Positions 26,192 through 35,489 of a stretch of DNA of 64,000 nt are shown here, piece after piece. The position numbers and the translations under genes are program-made. The stretch lies in NCBI GenBank assembly GCA_019359215.1, contig JAHHHS010000005.1, positions 1 to 64,000 on the forward strand, read 5' to 3'. The notes below the pieces were generated by a model, which was not told the origin of the DNA, ran no database searches, and worked only from the letters and a program-made list of their open reading frames with translations. Source of the stretch: Nostoc indistinguendum CM1-VF10 (GTDB taxonomy: Bacteria > Cyanobacteriota > Cyanobacteriia > Cyanobacteriales > Nostocaceae). Position 1 is the first letter of the stretch. Each line of letters starts with the position of its first letter.

Positions 26192-26719
26192 GTGTCTGCT
26201 CAAGCCTCAGACAGTAACTTTATTGCTTTTAATATATTGTCTCAAGATAAGTTCCAACAAAATCAAAATGTACAGAGCTTATCCGAAGTTTCGCCCATAG
26301 GTAAAATTTGGGACAAGCATAGAGCTAATACTGATAAAGTCTTGCACTATTACGCTAAAGCAGACGAACATTATTTTCAGCAGTATGCTTGGCGCATGAA
26401 AATATGTTCCGAGTTGCTGGAATTTCAATTAGTACCAGACGAATCTGAAAGTATTTTCAAGTTAAAGCTATCAGATGCCCGATTCTGTAGAGTTCGTCAT
26501 TGTCCGGTTTGTCAGTGGCGGCGATCGCTCATGTGGAAAGCAAGGGCTTACAAAATTCTCCCACAGGTAGTCACTGATTACCCCAACTACCGTTGGCTAT
26601 TTGTCACCTTGACTGTAAAGAATTGCCAAATTAAGGAATTCAGCACTTCCATAATTCTGTGGACAAGTTTAGTTATAAATCATGAAATAATTCATAGTTT
26701 TCTCGCCGCTAACTTTTGA
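26192..26719 (+). pseudogene. N-terminal half of a rolling-circle Rep protein
   Basis: About 150 residues match the N-terminal part of plasmid Rep proteins: KIWDKHRANTDKVLHYYAK, then RFCRVRHCPVCQWRRSLMW with the paired cysteines of a zinc-binding site, and YRWLFVTLTVKNCQIKEF. Homology stops at about 26643, inside the same short motif where the upstream fragment begins; the remaining 25 codons are unrelated and run into the pdxA 3' end. The HUH and Tyr catalytic regions are missing, so the gene cannot function. The start may be GTG at 26192. Confidence 0.75.
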
Positions 26720-27783
26720 CTAACCAATTCAGCTGCTAAATGTATAGCTGCTTTCATACTCGTAGCATCAGCAATTCCCTTACCCGCAATATCAAACGCT
26801 GTTCCATGATCCGGTGAAGTCCGAACGAAAGGAAGACCAATAGAAGTATTAACTGCCCGATCAAACGCCATCAGCTTCACAGGAATTAAGCCTTGGTCGT
26901 GGTAAAGTGCCAAGTAAGCATCAGCAGGATTTTGTACTAAAGAATTCCCATACCAAGCTTGGCCAGGTTTAACCCACATTGTATCTGGCGGTATTGGGCC
27001 ATCTAGCTGTAATTGTCGTCTGTTTTGTCGCTCTTGCTCCAACCACGGAATTAACCAATCTTGTTCTTCATGTCCAAGTTGTCCCTGTTCGCCACTGTGA
27101 GGATTCAAACCTGCGATCGCAATTCTCCCTCTATATATACCAAAATCTTTCTCTAAGCACTCCACCAATAAATCCAGTTTCTGTGTCAACAACTGCGGTG
27201 TCAACGTATCAGCTACTTGACGTAGGGGAATATGTGTGGTGGCTAGTATTGCGCGGAGTGTCCAATTAGTATGAGGCGATCGCGCTACAAATAACATCCC
27301 AAAGCTGTCTACACCTGACTTTTGCGCCAAAAGTTCCGTTTGCCCTGGATAATTATATCCTGCGGCTTTCCAGGCAGATTTAGCGATCGGTCCTGTGACA
27401 ATAGCATCAAATTTACCAGCGAGTGTTTGAGCGATCGCACATTCCATATAGGCAAAACTAGCCGCACCACTTGCCGCATTACCTGTTCCAGCGATAATTT
27501 GATCTTTAATTTCCCCATCCAACTGCACATCAATCACTGACAACTCGTCTGGATTTGCCAAAGATGCTAAATTCTCGATTAAATTCAGTTTGTGATACGC
27601 CTTTACTAACAAATCTCCGTTACCCACCACCGTAAGGTCGTATTTTTTACTAATTTCCGGTTCTGCTAAAGCTTTCAAAATCACTTCCGGCCCAATCCCC
27701 GCCGGATCTCCGAGCGTCAGCGCCAAACGTGGGCGACTCTTTTTGTTAAAATTCACTAAATTACTTTGATTATTTTCATACAT
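26692..27783 (-). CDS. pdxA: 4-hydroxythreonine-4-phosphate dehydrogenase
   Basis: 363 residues. NAD(P)-dependent oxidation and decarboxylation of 4-phosphohydroxy-threonine in vitamin B6 synthesis; PdxJ then uses the product. Family motifs are [15 protein letters not shown] at the start, [14 protein letters not shown] in the middle, [16 protein letters not shown] and [15 protein letters not shown], with the metal-binding histidines. About 20 residues precede the conserved start, so a shorter form is possible. It is divergent from petM. The 3' end overlaps by 28 bases the open frame of the Rep remnant on the other strand. Confidence 0.94.
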   Translation of the reverse strand: MYENNQSNLVNFNKKSRPRLALTLGDPAGIGPEVILKALAEPEISKKYDLTVVGNGDLLVKAYHKLNLIENLASLANPDELSVIDVQLDGEIKDQIIAGTGNAASGAASFAYMECAIAQTLAGKFDAIVTGPIAKSAWKAAGYNYPGQTELLAQKSGVDSFGMLFVARSPHTNWTLRAILATTHIPLRQVADTLTPQLLTQKLDLLVECLEKDFGIYRGRIAIAGLNPHSGEQGQLGHEEQDWLIPWLEQERQNRRQLQLDGPIPPDTMWVKPGQAWYGNSLVQNPADAYLALYHDQGLIPVKLMAFDRAVNTSIGLPFVRTSPDHGTAFDIAGKGIADATSMKAAIHLAAELVSQKLAARKL

Positions 27784-27989
27784 AAAATTTATTCATAATT
27801 ATTATCATTAATTTTTTATCCATCCCCCTCATCTTGCGCTCTACGGTAAGGATTGCCCCCCAAGCGAGTAGGGATTACTTGCTAAACTAGTTTAAAATTA
27901 TTTACACAGGTCTAATCCTACAACAACAATTCAAGAGCTTCTGTTAGACCTAGTTTACACATACTATTTGCATAAGGAGAATCACACCA

Positions 27990-28094
27990 ATGGGCGGCGA
28001 AATTTTGAATGCAGCTATATTGTCCTTCGGTTTAATCTTTGTGGGCTGGGGCTTAGGCGCATTGTTACTGAAAATTCAAGGCACAGAAGAATAA
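27990..28094 (+). CDS. petM: Cytochrome b6f complex subunit PetM (subunit 7)
   Basis: 34 residues: [20 protein letters not shown] followed by [11 protein letters not shown]. This is a single thylakoid membrane helix with the conserved GEI start and the LLLKIQG end of cyanobacterial PetM, one of the small subunits of the b6f complex. The upstream AAGGAGAATC is a good ribosome binding site nine bases before the ATG. The gene is too short for usual length cut-offs. It is monocistronic, or read on towards ycf39 250 bases downstream. Confidence 0.92.
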   Translation: MGGEILNAAILSFGLIFVGWGLGALLLKIQGTEE

Positions 28095-28340
28095 TTCTTA
28101 CGGTAATTGGCTATTGAGAGGGAAGAGGTTTTCCTCTGCTTTGAAAAGTTCTGTTCGCCCCAAGCTGGCGTTCATACTTCTCGCTAACTGGGAAAAAAGC
28201 TTGTCCGTTTATCGGACAGCTATTTTCTCATAAATCTGTCCATAACAAACGATTTTCTGAGAAAAGATGTAAACTTTTGTTTGCATAGGTTATTCTGATA
28301 ACATTCTTTTCATAAAACATTAAAATTTATTACAACCCTC

Positions 28341-29339
28341 ATGACATTATTAATCGTCGGTGCCACTGGCACCTTAGGAAGACAAGTGGCTCGTCGGGCA
28401 ATCGATGAGGGATATAAAGTACGCTGTCTTGTTCGGAGCAGTAAAAAAGCAGCTTTTCTCAAAGAATGGGGTGCAGAACTCGTACCGGGAAATTTGCGTT
28501 ACCCCGATACCCTAGCCGAAGCTTTAGTTGGTGTAACTCAAGTTATTGATGCATCAACATCTCGCCCTACAGATTCACTGAGTATCAAACAAGTGGACTG
28601 GGAAGGTAAAGTAGCATTGATTCAAGCAGCAAAAGCAGCAGGTGTAGAGCGTTTTGTCTTCTTTTCGATTTTAGATGCCGATAAATATCCAGAAGTGCCG
28701 CTAATGGAAATTAAGCGGTGTACAGAACTATACTTGGCTGAGTGTGGTTTGAATTATACCATCTTGCGGCTAGCTGGCTTTATGCAAGGGTTAATTGGTC
28801 AGTACGGGATTCCCATTTTGGAAGGACAGCCAGTTTGGGTAACTGGTAATTCTTCTCCCATCGCCTATATGGACACTCAAGACATTGCTAAGTTTGCTAT
28901 TCGAGCATTGAGTGTGCCTGAAACAGAAAACCAAGCTTTTCCTGTAGTCGGGACTCGTGCATGGAGTGCAGAAGAAATCATCAACCTGTGCGAACGCTTA
29001 TCTGGAAGAGATGCCAGGGTAACACGAATGCCAATAACTTTACTGCGTGCTGTGCGAGGCTTAATGCGGTTCTTTCAGTGGGGATGGAACGTAGCAGACA
29101 GGCTAGCATTTACAGAAGTATTGGCTAGTGGTAAACAGTTAAATGCTTCAATGGATGAAGTATACAAAGTTTTTGGCTTAGATCCGCAACAAACCACAAC
29201 CCTAGAAAGCTATCTACAAGAGTACTTCAGCCGAATAATGAAGAAGCTCAAAGAGTTAGACTACCAGAAAAATAAAAATAAAAAGCAGAAACCTAAAAAA
29301 ACTCCTTTTAAACAGTCTTCAAAAGCCAATAGTCAATAA
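28341..29339 (+). CDS. ycf39: Ycf39-type photosystem II assembly protein (NmrA-like SDR)
   Basis: 332 residues. The atypical short-chain dehydrogenase fold starts with LLIVGATGTLGRQVARRA, a GxxGxxG dinucleotide site. GVERFVFFSILDADKYPEVP and LMEIKRCTELYLAECGLNYT match the Ycf39/HCF244 group, which helps load chlorophyll onto newly made D1 during photosystem II assembly, in complex with Hlips. The C-terminal 35 residues are a Lys-rich extension (KNKNKKQKPKKTPFKQ). The gene follows petM on the same strand. Assignment to Ycf39 rather than another NmrA-like protein rests on this similarity and the length. Confidence 0.85.
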   Translation: MTLLIVGATGTLGRQVARRAIDEGYKVRCLVRSSKKAAFLKEWGAELVPGNLRYPDTLAEALVGVTQVIDASTSRPTDSLSIKQVDWEGKVALIQAAKAAGVERFVFFSILDADKYPEVPLMEIKRCTELYLAECGLNYTILRLAGFMQGLIGQYGIPILEGQPVWVTGNSSPIAYMDTQDIAKFAIRALSVPETENQAFPVVGTRAWSAEEIINLCERLSGRDARVTRMPITLLRAVRGLMRFFQWGWNVADRLAFTEVLASGKQLNASMDEVYKVFGLDPQQTTTLESYLQEYFSRIMKKLKELDYQKNKNKKQKPKKTPFKQSSKANSQ

Positions 29340-29468
29340 TCATTACAAAACAGACATTAGTCGTTAAATTCTAGACTCTGGATATTTGACTCTAGATTAA
29401 TGACTACATGACCAAAATGTGTAAGGATTACATAATAAAGAGCACCGCCTAAACTTGGATATTTGAGT

Positions 29469-30386
29469 GTGCCGAAAGCAGGCATTATCTACAATGACGT
29501 TAAACCGATAGCGGGCCGTGTCGCTATCGAGTTGAAAGACAAGCTAACCACTGCCGGTTGGGATGTGTGTATCACATCGAGTATCGGTGGAATATTGGGC
29601 TACTCTAACCCAGATAGTCCTGTATGCCATACCCCCATTGACGGTCTGACACCCCCTGGTTTTGACTCAGATATGGAATTTGCAGTGGTGTTAGGGGGAG
29701 ACGGCACTGTTTTAGCAGCGTCTCGTCAGGTAGCCCCCTCTGGTATTCCACTGCTAACAGTGAATACTGGCCACATGGGATTTTTAACGGAAACCTTCCT
29801 GAATCAACTGCCCCAAGCACTAGAACAGGTGATGGCGGGTGAGTATGAAATTGAAGAACGAGCCATGCTCACCGTCAAAGTGTTTCGGGGAGAAGCAGTG
29901 TTGTGGGAAGCTCTCTGCTTGAATGAGATGGTTCTGCACCGGGAACCTTTGACCTCTATGTGCCATTTTGAAATTGCCATAGGGCGTCATGCACCAGTAG
30001 ATATTGCAGCCGATGGTGTGATTGTTTCTACGCCTACTGGTTCTACAGCTTACTCATTGAGTGCTGGTGGCCCGGTTGTTACCCCTGGCGTACCTGCTTT
30101 ACAGCTAGTACCCATCTGTCCCCATTCCCTAGCTTCTAGAGCATTGGTATTTCCAGACAGTGAATCGGTCAACATTTACCCAGTCAACATTCCTCGACTG
30201 GTGATGGTAGTAGATGGGAATGGAGGGTGTTATGTACTACCAGAAGATAGAGTATATATGGAGCGATCGCAATATAGTGTCCGATTTATTCGCCTACAAC
30301 CGCCTGAGTTTTTCCGAATTCTGCGAGAAAAATTAGGTTGGGGTTTACCACATATTGCTAAACCAACTTCGGTAGAATTGCCGTAG
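29469..30386 (+). CDS. nadK: NAD kinase
   Basis: About 305 residues. Phosphorylates NAD+ to NADP+ with ATP or polyphosphate. The catalytic GGDGT motif is in [26 protein letters not shown] follows, and the NE/D substrate motif is in [26 protein letters not shown] is the second conserved region. The start is taken as GTG 29469, giving [18 protein letters not shown] as in relatives; a TTG two codons upstream is also possible. Cyanobacteria usually have two NAD kinases and this is one of them. It is followed by a spacer rich in short tandem repeats. Confidence 0.93.
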   Translation: MPKAGIIYNDVKPIAGRVAIELKDKLTTAGWDVCITSSIGGILGYSNPDSPVCHTPIDGLTPPGFDSDMEFAVVLGGDGTVLAASRQVAPSGIPLLTVNTGHMGFLTETFLNQLPQALEQVMAGEYEIEERAMLTVKVFRGEAVLWEALCLNEMVLHREPLTSMCHFEIAIGRHAPVDIAADGVIVSTPTGSTAYSLSAGGPVVTPGVPALQLVPICPHSLASRALVFPDSESVNIYPVNIPRLVMVVDGNGGCYVLPEDRVYMERSQYSVRFIRLQPPEFFRILREKLGWGLPHIAKPTSVELP

Positions 30387-30388
30387 TA

Positions 30389-30485
30389 TTGGGCAGGAGG
30401 CAGGAGGCAGGAGGCAGAAGTTTTTGAATTTTGAATTGATTTCTCCCTCATCCCCTGCTCCCCACTCCCTACTCCCTACTCCCCA
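30389..30485. repeat. Short tandem and degenerate G-rich / C-rich repeats
   Basis: GGCAGGAGGCAGGAGGCAGG is a 7-bp tandem array at 30393-30418, and a C-rich counterpart CTCCCCACTCCCTACTCCCT lies at 30457-30485. Similar arrays occur at 46833-46897. Such tracts are common in Nostoc spacers and hold no gene. Confidence 0.7.
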
Positions 30486-30715
30486 ACTTACTGATTTCCT
30501 TCCAGAATTACTGGTGTAGGAATGGTATTTGGAGTTAGTTATTAAGATTGCATCGGAGAATTCGATGGCTGACACCTGAACGTGCTAAAAGATTCTTAGC
30601 AGCGTGTCAAATCAGGATTGCTCCATCACTAAAAACTTGTAATTGCACTTTTAACTGATGTAAAGATTTTCTCTGGAATATCTTTACAATTCCAAATCCA
30701 ATATCCCAAATTGTT

Positions 30716-31402
30716 ATGACAGTTGCTCCAAGTCCCTGTGTTTTGGTGATTGAAACCGATGAGAGCCTTGCAAATCAGCTTTCTTGCGATTTGCAAGAAG
30801 CCGGTTATGAATCAATTTTGGCTCATGATGCAACCAGTGGTTTACAACACTGTCGCGATCGCCAACCTGCTTTAATTGTTTTAGACCGGATGCTAGCAGG
30901 AGAATCAGGACTCTCATTGTGCAAAAATCTGAGAAGCACTGGTATGCGATCGCCTGTATTGATTTTAATGGCAAGGGATACAGTCGATGATCGGGTAGCT
31001 TGTCTAGAAGCTGGAGCGGATGATTACATCCTCAAGCCTTACCGCTCAGAAGACTTTTTGAAGTTGATTCGGCTCTACTTAAAACCTGATGTGGATACCA
31101 CAGAGCAGTTGCGCTTTGGGGAGCTAATTTTAGATATCGCAACTCGCCGTGCTATACATGGCGGACGGGCAATAGACTTAACAATGAAAGAATTTGAACT
31201 ATTAAAATTCTTAATGGAACATCCCCGTGAGGTGTTAACCCGCGAACAAATTTTAGAAAACGTTTGGGGTTATGACTTTCTGGGTGAGTCGAATGTAATT
31301 GAAGTGTACATCCGCTACTTGCGCCTAAAAATTGAAGATGAAGGTCAAAAGCGCCTCATTCAAACGGTGCGAGGCGTAGGGTACGTTTTAAGAGAATCTT
31401 AG
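30716..31402 (+). CDS. nblR: OmpR-family response regulator, NblR-like
   Basis: 228 residues: receiver domain (1-120) and OmpR winged helix (135-228, ending in LIQTVRGVGYVLRES). The acidic pair that normally binds magnesium is replaced (LVIETDES instead of DDD), while the aspartate of IVLDRMLAGESG and the lysine of DDYILKPYR remain. This atypical pocket and the sequence resemble NblR, the non-bleaching regulator that triggers phycobilisome breakdown under starvation and is reported to act without classical phosphorylation. The specific name rests on recall of the family and is less sure than the OmpR class. It is monocistronic, with no adjacent kinase. Confidence 0.6.
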   Translation: MTVAPSPCVLVIETDESLANQLSCDLQEAGYESILAHDATSGLQHCRDRQPALIVLDRMLAGESGLSLCKNLRSTGMRSPVLILMARDTVDDRVACLEAGADDYILKPYRSEDFLKLIRLYLKPDVDTTEQLRFGELILDIATRRAIHGGRAIDLTMKEFELLKFLMEHPREVLTREQILENVWGYDFLGESNVIEVYIRYLRLKIEDEGQKRLIQTVRGVGYVLRES

Positions 31403-31567
31403 TACAACTGTAGCGAAAGTTTGCCTACCTTTAATAAAGGGATTTCGCCCCAAGTCTTGTTAATTGAGGTTAAAAACGTCTGTGGATTACAGGACGAATA
31501 AAAGTCGTGGGTTTTCTAGCTTAAATTCTGTAAAATTGAAATCTAAATTACAAAAGCAGAAATAATT

Positions 31568-32074
31568 ATGAGTCATCGACTAAGTTTGCTCTCAATTTTG
31601 CTGAGTATTTTTTTGATGGGCTGTTCTGTGCCAACAACAGCTAAACCTCCCATCCCCACGTTTGGTTCTCAAACTCCAGCATCAGAGAGCTTAGGTCAAA
31701 CACTACCGATTTCTGCTAAAGCCATCCTTCCTAATGGCACAACGATTCAGCTAGAAGTGGCAAAGACACCACAACAGCAAGCGATGGGCTTGATGTATCG
31801 GCCAGCTTTGCCAGATGACCGGGGGATGCTATTTGGATTCCCTTCACCACAACCAGTTAGTTTCTGGATGAAAAATGTACCTGTGCCCTTGGATATGGTA
31901 TTTTTACAAAACGGTGTAGTTAAGTATATCCAGGCTTCTGCCCCTCCTTGTACAAGTGAGCCTTGTCCTACCTATGGGCCCAAGACACCAATCGATAAGG
32001 TGATTGAACTCCGCTCTGGAAGAACTGCCGAATTGAAGTTAAAAGTCGGCGATACCGTCAAAATTGAGTTTTGA
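31568..32074 (+). CDS. DUF192 lipoprotein
   Basis: 168 residues. The start MSHRLSLLSILLSIFLMGCS is a lipoprotein signal peptide with the lipobox LMGC. A low-complexity Pro/Thr/Ser linker precedes the DUF192 domain (residues about 55-168: EVAKTPQQQAMGLMYRPALP, then MKNVPVPLDMVFL). DUF192 is a small beta-fold of unknown function, found in many exported proteins. The gene is followed by a 540-base spacer. Family assignment is safe, role unknown. Confidence 0.88.
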   Translation: MSHRLSLLSILLSIFLMGCSVPTTAKPPIPTFGSQTPASESLGQTLPISAKAILPNGTTIQLEVAKTPQQQAMGLMYRPALPDDRGMLFGFPSPQPVSFWMKNVPVPLDMVFLQNGVVKYIQASAPPCTSEPCPTYGPKTPIDKVIELRSGRTAELKLKVGDTVKIEF

Positions 32075-32619
32075 GACTTCGGTGCTTCGCAAAGATAAAG
32101 ATTTGGATAGTTGCTCTACCCAAAGCCTATACTATCGGGAATTATGTTTTTTTTGTAAAAAATGTCACGTCTTGTGGTGAAAAAGTCATCTGTAACGCTA
32201 CTATTTAAAAACTGTGGTAATAATGTAAAATTTTCCTGTCTCCAACCTGAAATTGCGGTCTTAAGGTTTGGCAAAAATATTCCCTTGGGCGTAAGTGTAA
32301 ATAGCCGCCAATAAGAGAGTATAGGCTATGGAATCTTTGTTACTACATGTGTAATTAAATAACGCACAACAGTAAACAAGATGGAGCCAATTTAACTAAG
32401 TAAAAATACTGCTTGAAAATTGAGCAGATGATTTATACAAAAATTTCTATATTCTCAGACCTTCTGTGAGAAGTCTCTTTATGAAGGCAAATCAAAAACA
32501 CTGTGCTGGGATGTATAGCCGAGAACGGCACAGTGACAGATAAAATACTGGCTACTGGCTACCGAGCAATGGTGAATAAATATATGACAATACATTCTAC
32601 ACAAGGAGGTGAGATACAA
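32075..32619. other. Spacer and 5' region of the DUF2949 gene, with a hairpin
   Basis: 545 bases without a convincing gene. Near the end, CACTGTGC (32499-32506) and GCACAGTG (32528-32535) form a perfect 8-bp stem around 21 bases, 85 bases before the DUF2949 start. The frame that includes this part (from 32503) is open into the DUF2949 gene but lacks a ribosome binding site, so it is treated as leader. The spacer could hold a regulated promoter or a small RNA. Confidence 0.4.
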
Positions 32620-32811
32620 ATGTCACCATCAAAATATTCTCGACTGATTCATTTTTTGCAAGAAGATTTGGCAATTTCCACAGCATCACTGGCGGTGGCG
32701 CTTCGGCATCGGGAGCAAGACCCAGGCCCTTTGGCAATGATTCTTTGGCAGTATGGGTTAATTACTTTAGAGGAATTAGACCAAATTTATGATTGGCTGG
32801 AGACGGCATAG
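32620..32811 (+). CDS. DUF2949 small cyanobacterial protein
   Basis: 63 residues: SPSKYSRLIHFLQEDLAIS, SIALRHREQ-type segment (ASLAVALRHREQDPGPLAMI) and LWQYGLITLEELDQIYDWLE. This matches the short cyanobacterial DUF2949 family of unknown function. The ATG at 32620 is preceded by AAGGAGGTGAGATACAA, an almost perfect ribosome binding site, which decides the start over an upstream in-frame TTG or ATG. It is monocistronic and ends before a bidirectional terminator. Confidence 0.85.
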   Translation: MSPSKYSRLIHFLQEDLAISTASLAVALRHREQDPGPLAMILWQYGLITLEELDQIYDWLETA

Positions 32812-33066
32812 ATAATACCAATTTTAGATTTTAGATTTTGGATTAAAAGTCTCTACCATAAGGCCAATATTATTTATGCCAATTTGGTATCATCATAAGT
32901 TACCAAAGTTAGTCTTGTTTAGTATCAAAGATGGTGTGCGATTGTCTTTAGAGCAACTTGGTATCATTTAAGAGAATTGAAGGATGTCATATCCACTCTA
33001 CCTTGTGCAAAAGTTGATATATAGGTCTATTGACTCTTGGTGTTTCTACTCATTTATACACAAATT

Positions 33067-33104
33067 AAAAGAGCGAGTTAATAATTTAACTCGCTCTTTT
33101 GATT
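33067..33104. terminator. Bidirectional terminator
   Basis: AAAAGAGCGAGTTA (33067-33080) pairs perfectly with TAACTCGCTCTTTT (33087-33100) around ATAATT. It lies 14 bases beyond the stop of the minus-strand aminotransferase gene and ends the plus-strand DUF2949 transcript on the other side. Confidence 0.9.
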
Positions 33105-33117
33105 TAATAGTAACTAC

Positions 33118-34272
33118 TTAGGACTGACTAAAGACTCTAACTGCTGCCGCTATACCAGCTCCGGGTGTGAAGTCTTCGTAGCCAAGTTCTGCTAGGGTAA
33201 CTTCTAAGGAAGCTATACAGCTAAGGATATCGCGATCGCTCACAAAGCCCAAGTGACCAATACGGAAAATCTTATTACTCAAATGGTCTTGACCACCTGC
33301 TAGGGCAATATCAAAGCGTTTTTTCATTAATGACCGAATCTTATCCGGTTCAATTCCTTGTGGTGCTACAGCCGTAATCGCCGGACTGGCGGAACTATCT
33401 GCTGCAAACAGAGGTAAATTTAACCCTTGAATGGCGGCACGGGTAGCATTTTTCAGCCGTTCATGTCGAGCAAATATTGACTCCAAACCTTCCTCTTTCA
33501 TGATTCGCAACGTGGTGTGCAGCGCTACGATCAAGTTCACAGGCGGAGTAAATGGAGTTGTATTTTTGGCTGTGGCTTTGCGATATTTCCCTAAGTCCAA
33601 ATAATATTTCGGTAGCTTCGCAGTTTTGTAAGCTTCCCAAGCTTTGGGGCTGACAGAGACAAAACCCAATCCCGGCGGAATCATATAACCTTTTTGGGAA
33701 CCGGAGGCGACTATATCCAAACCCCAAGCATCCACGGGTAGATTGAACGCACCCAAGCTAGTGACGGCATCAACGATAATTAAAGCTTCACCGTGTTCTT
33801 TAACATGGTGGTTGATGGTTTCTAAATCATTCAACACACCCGTCGAGGTTTCGCTGTGGGTAATGATTAGGGCTTTGATTTGCTTTTGGGTATCTGCTTG
33901 AAGTTTTTCGGCAAATACTGCGGGGTCTAAGGGTTTTCCCCATTCCACCTTAACTTCTTCTACATTCAAACCGTAGGCTTGGCCAACTTCTACCCAGCGT
34001 TCGCCAAATTTACCATTAGAACCAACTAAAATGCGATCGCCCGGAGAAAGAAAATTAATTATTCCAGCTTCTACAGCACCCGTACCACTTACATTCAGCG
34101 TCAGCACATCACTTTGAGTTTGGTGCAACCACTTGAGGTTTTCCGTCACCTCTGCCAATATGTTGCTAAATTCACTAGTGCGGTGTCCAATTGGGTGCTT
34201 GGCTAATGCCAGTAAGGCGGCTTCTGGCACCGGGGTTGGGCCTGGAATCATTAGCATCAGCTTATCGTTCAT
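33118..34272 (-). CDS. Class V aminotransferase, alanine/serine-glyoxylate type
   Basis: 384 residues. PLP enzyme of the alanine-glyoxylate / serine-glyoxylate aminotransferase family, in cyanobacteria also annotated as the small subunit of soluble hydrogenase. Features are MIPGPTPVPEAALLALAKHP at the start, SGTGAVEAGIINFLSPGD (phosphate-binding), IVDAVTSLGAFNLPVDAWG with the aspartate that contacts PLP, and ASGSQKGYMIPPGLGF with the PLP lysine. It probably detoxifies glyoxylate from photorespiration. Length is normal. It is monocistronic, followed by a strong terminator. Confidence 0.85.
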   Translation of the reverse strand: MNDKLMLMIPGPTPVPEAALLALAKHPIGHRTSEFSNILAEVTENLKWLHQTQSDVLTLNVSGTGAVEAGIINFLSPGDRILVGSNGKFGERWVEVGQAYGLNVEEVKVEWGKPLDPAVFAEKLQADTQKQIKALIITHSETSTGVLNDLETINHHVKEHGEALIIVDAVTSLGAFNLPVDAWGLDIVASGSQKGYMIPPGLGFVSVSPKAWEAYKTAKLPKYYLDLGKYRKATAKNTTPFTPPVNLIVALHTTLRIMKEEGLESIFARHERLKNATRAAIQGLNLPLFAADSSASPAITAVAPQGIEPDKIRSLMKKRFDIALAGGQDHLSNKIFRIGHLGFVSDRDILSCIASLEVTLAELGYEDFTPGAGIAAAVRVFSQS

Positions 34273-35159
34273 GTTTCTATCCTAAAAGTCAAATAAAAGT
34301 CAAAATTGTGGGGAGTTGGTTTGGTCTGGTAGCAAATTCTAGATATTTATCTAAAAATTACACTCAGCTCGTCACCAGACTTGTTGTATATTTTCCAAAT
34401 TCATAGGAAAAGTATCGTATCGTGGGAGTTAATTAACGGTCAGCTTGACCTTTGCAATTTATACCAGACTCCAACTCAAATAAAACCTCTGTTCCAGGCA
34501 ATCTTACCACACACCTAGACAACAGGTTAAGGCGTTTGCTCGTAGGAGAGCGGCTATTTTAACCAAAGGTGAAACGTCTATACTAGATGAAGCACAGGTA
34601 TAATAAATTTTTAAATCTTACCCATAATCCGCCTCAGTTGTTTTTATATAAATACGCAAAATCGTTTTGAATATCGCGGAAATCGCCAGTGAAAAAGCTG
34701 TGTTTTGCTTCAACGAAGGATGTAACCGCCTACACTATGCGGAAGGGTTGGATGTCGCCGTTTGCTAAGAGATAGAAGATACCTAACCCAAACTTTTCAA
34801 TCTGCTTGGGTCGAGCATTTGTTCTTCGGTTGCCATCCTCTACAGAATACTTTTATCCATTGAAGAGCTGATAATTTATTTCACTCCAAATCGCTTCGAT
34901 GTCAATATTAAAGGCTTATCTGGCTTACTCAATGGCGATTTTCTACTGATACTTTCCGGTTCGTTTGCTACCAATTTTGAGATAATTATGCAGCAAGTAG
35001 CAGCATAATTTGAACCTGTACTCAGTGGTAGGCGATAGCTAATAAACTATAAATTTTTATAATATACTTAGAAAATTGCTACAATCGTGCTTAGTCTTGT
35101 TAGTTACTATTCATGATAAGTCGTTTTTAACTAGTGTTCAGTTCATAAACTGTCACTCA
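34273..35159. other. Spacer of about 890 bases without a recognised gene
   Basis: The sequence is AT-rich with stops in all frames and no ribosome binding site followed by a protein-like frame. A few GC-rich phrases (CGTAGGAGAGCGGCTATTTT near 34540) resemble intergenic repeats. No tRNA-like cloverleaf was found. It leads into the structured region at 35160. Confidence 0.5.
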
Positions 35160-35365
35160 CCAGATCCCCGGTATTCTTGCAAAAGAGATATTCTTAGTTA
35201 GTGCAAGGAGTGATACCATTTCACCACATGTTTGTCACAAGTTATCCCCGCAATGCTCCCTGATAAGGGGGCGTTGCAGATTTCAAATGTTGCATCAAAC
35301 GAGTGAGTTGGTATAAGCTTTTACGGGGAAACGCTTGAGTGAGCAAAACTCTCAAGCGTTTTTTC
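35160..35365 (+). ncRNA. Candidate small structured RNA ended by an intrinsic terminator
   Basis: No reading frame is present, yet the segment ends with a textbook terminator (stem AAACGCTTGAG at 35329-35339 with CTCAAGCGTTT at 35351-35361, then a T-run). Upstream, GCAATGCTCCC (35250-35260) can pair along its full length with GGGGGCGTTGC (35267-35277), three of the pairs being G-U, around the loop TGATAA. A plus-strand transcript must therefore end here, and no plus-strand gene lies within 900 bases. The 5' end is a guess. Size would suit a regulatory RNA, but I do not recognise a family. Confidence 0.45.
35329..35365 (+). terminator. Intrinsic terminator without an upstream gene
   Basis: Eleven perfect base pairs (AAACGCTTGAG with CTCAAGCGTTT), an 11-base loop and TTTTTT at 35359-35364. 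It would end the candidate RNA at 35160-35365. Confidence 0.85.
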
Positions 35366-35489
35366 GTGTATAAATAAAATAGTTTAACTCTCTGGAAGAT
35401 CATACAGATGTTTTTAAATACACATATACCAGAGAAGTAAACTACTGTTATAAAAATTGTTGCAACACATACTTACGGAAACTGCTCAT

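Noticed and set aside
34273..35489. tRNA or rRNA gene in the long spacer
   Set aside because: No cloverleaf arms or conserved TPsiC-loop (GTTCRA) context was recognised.
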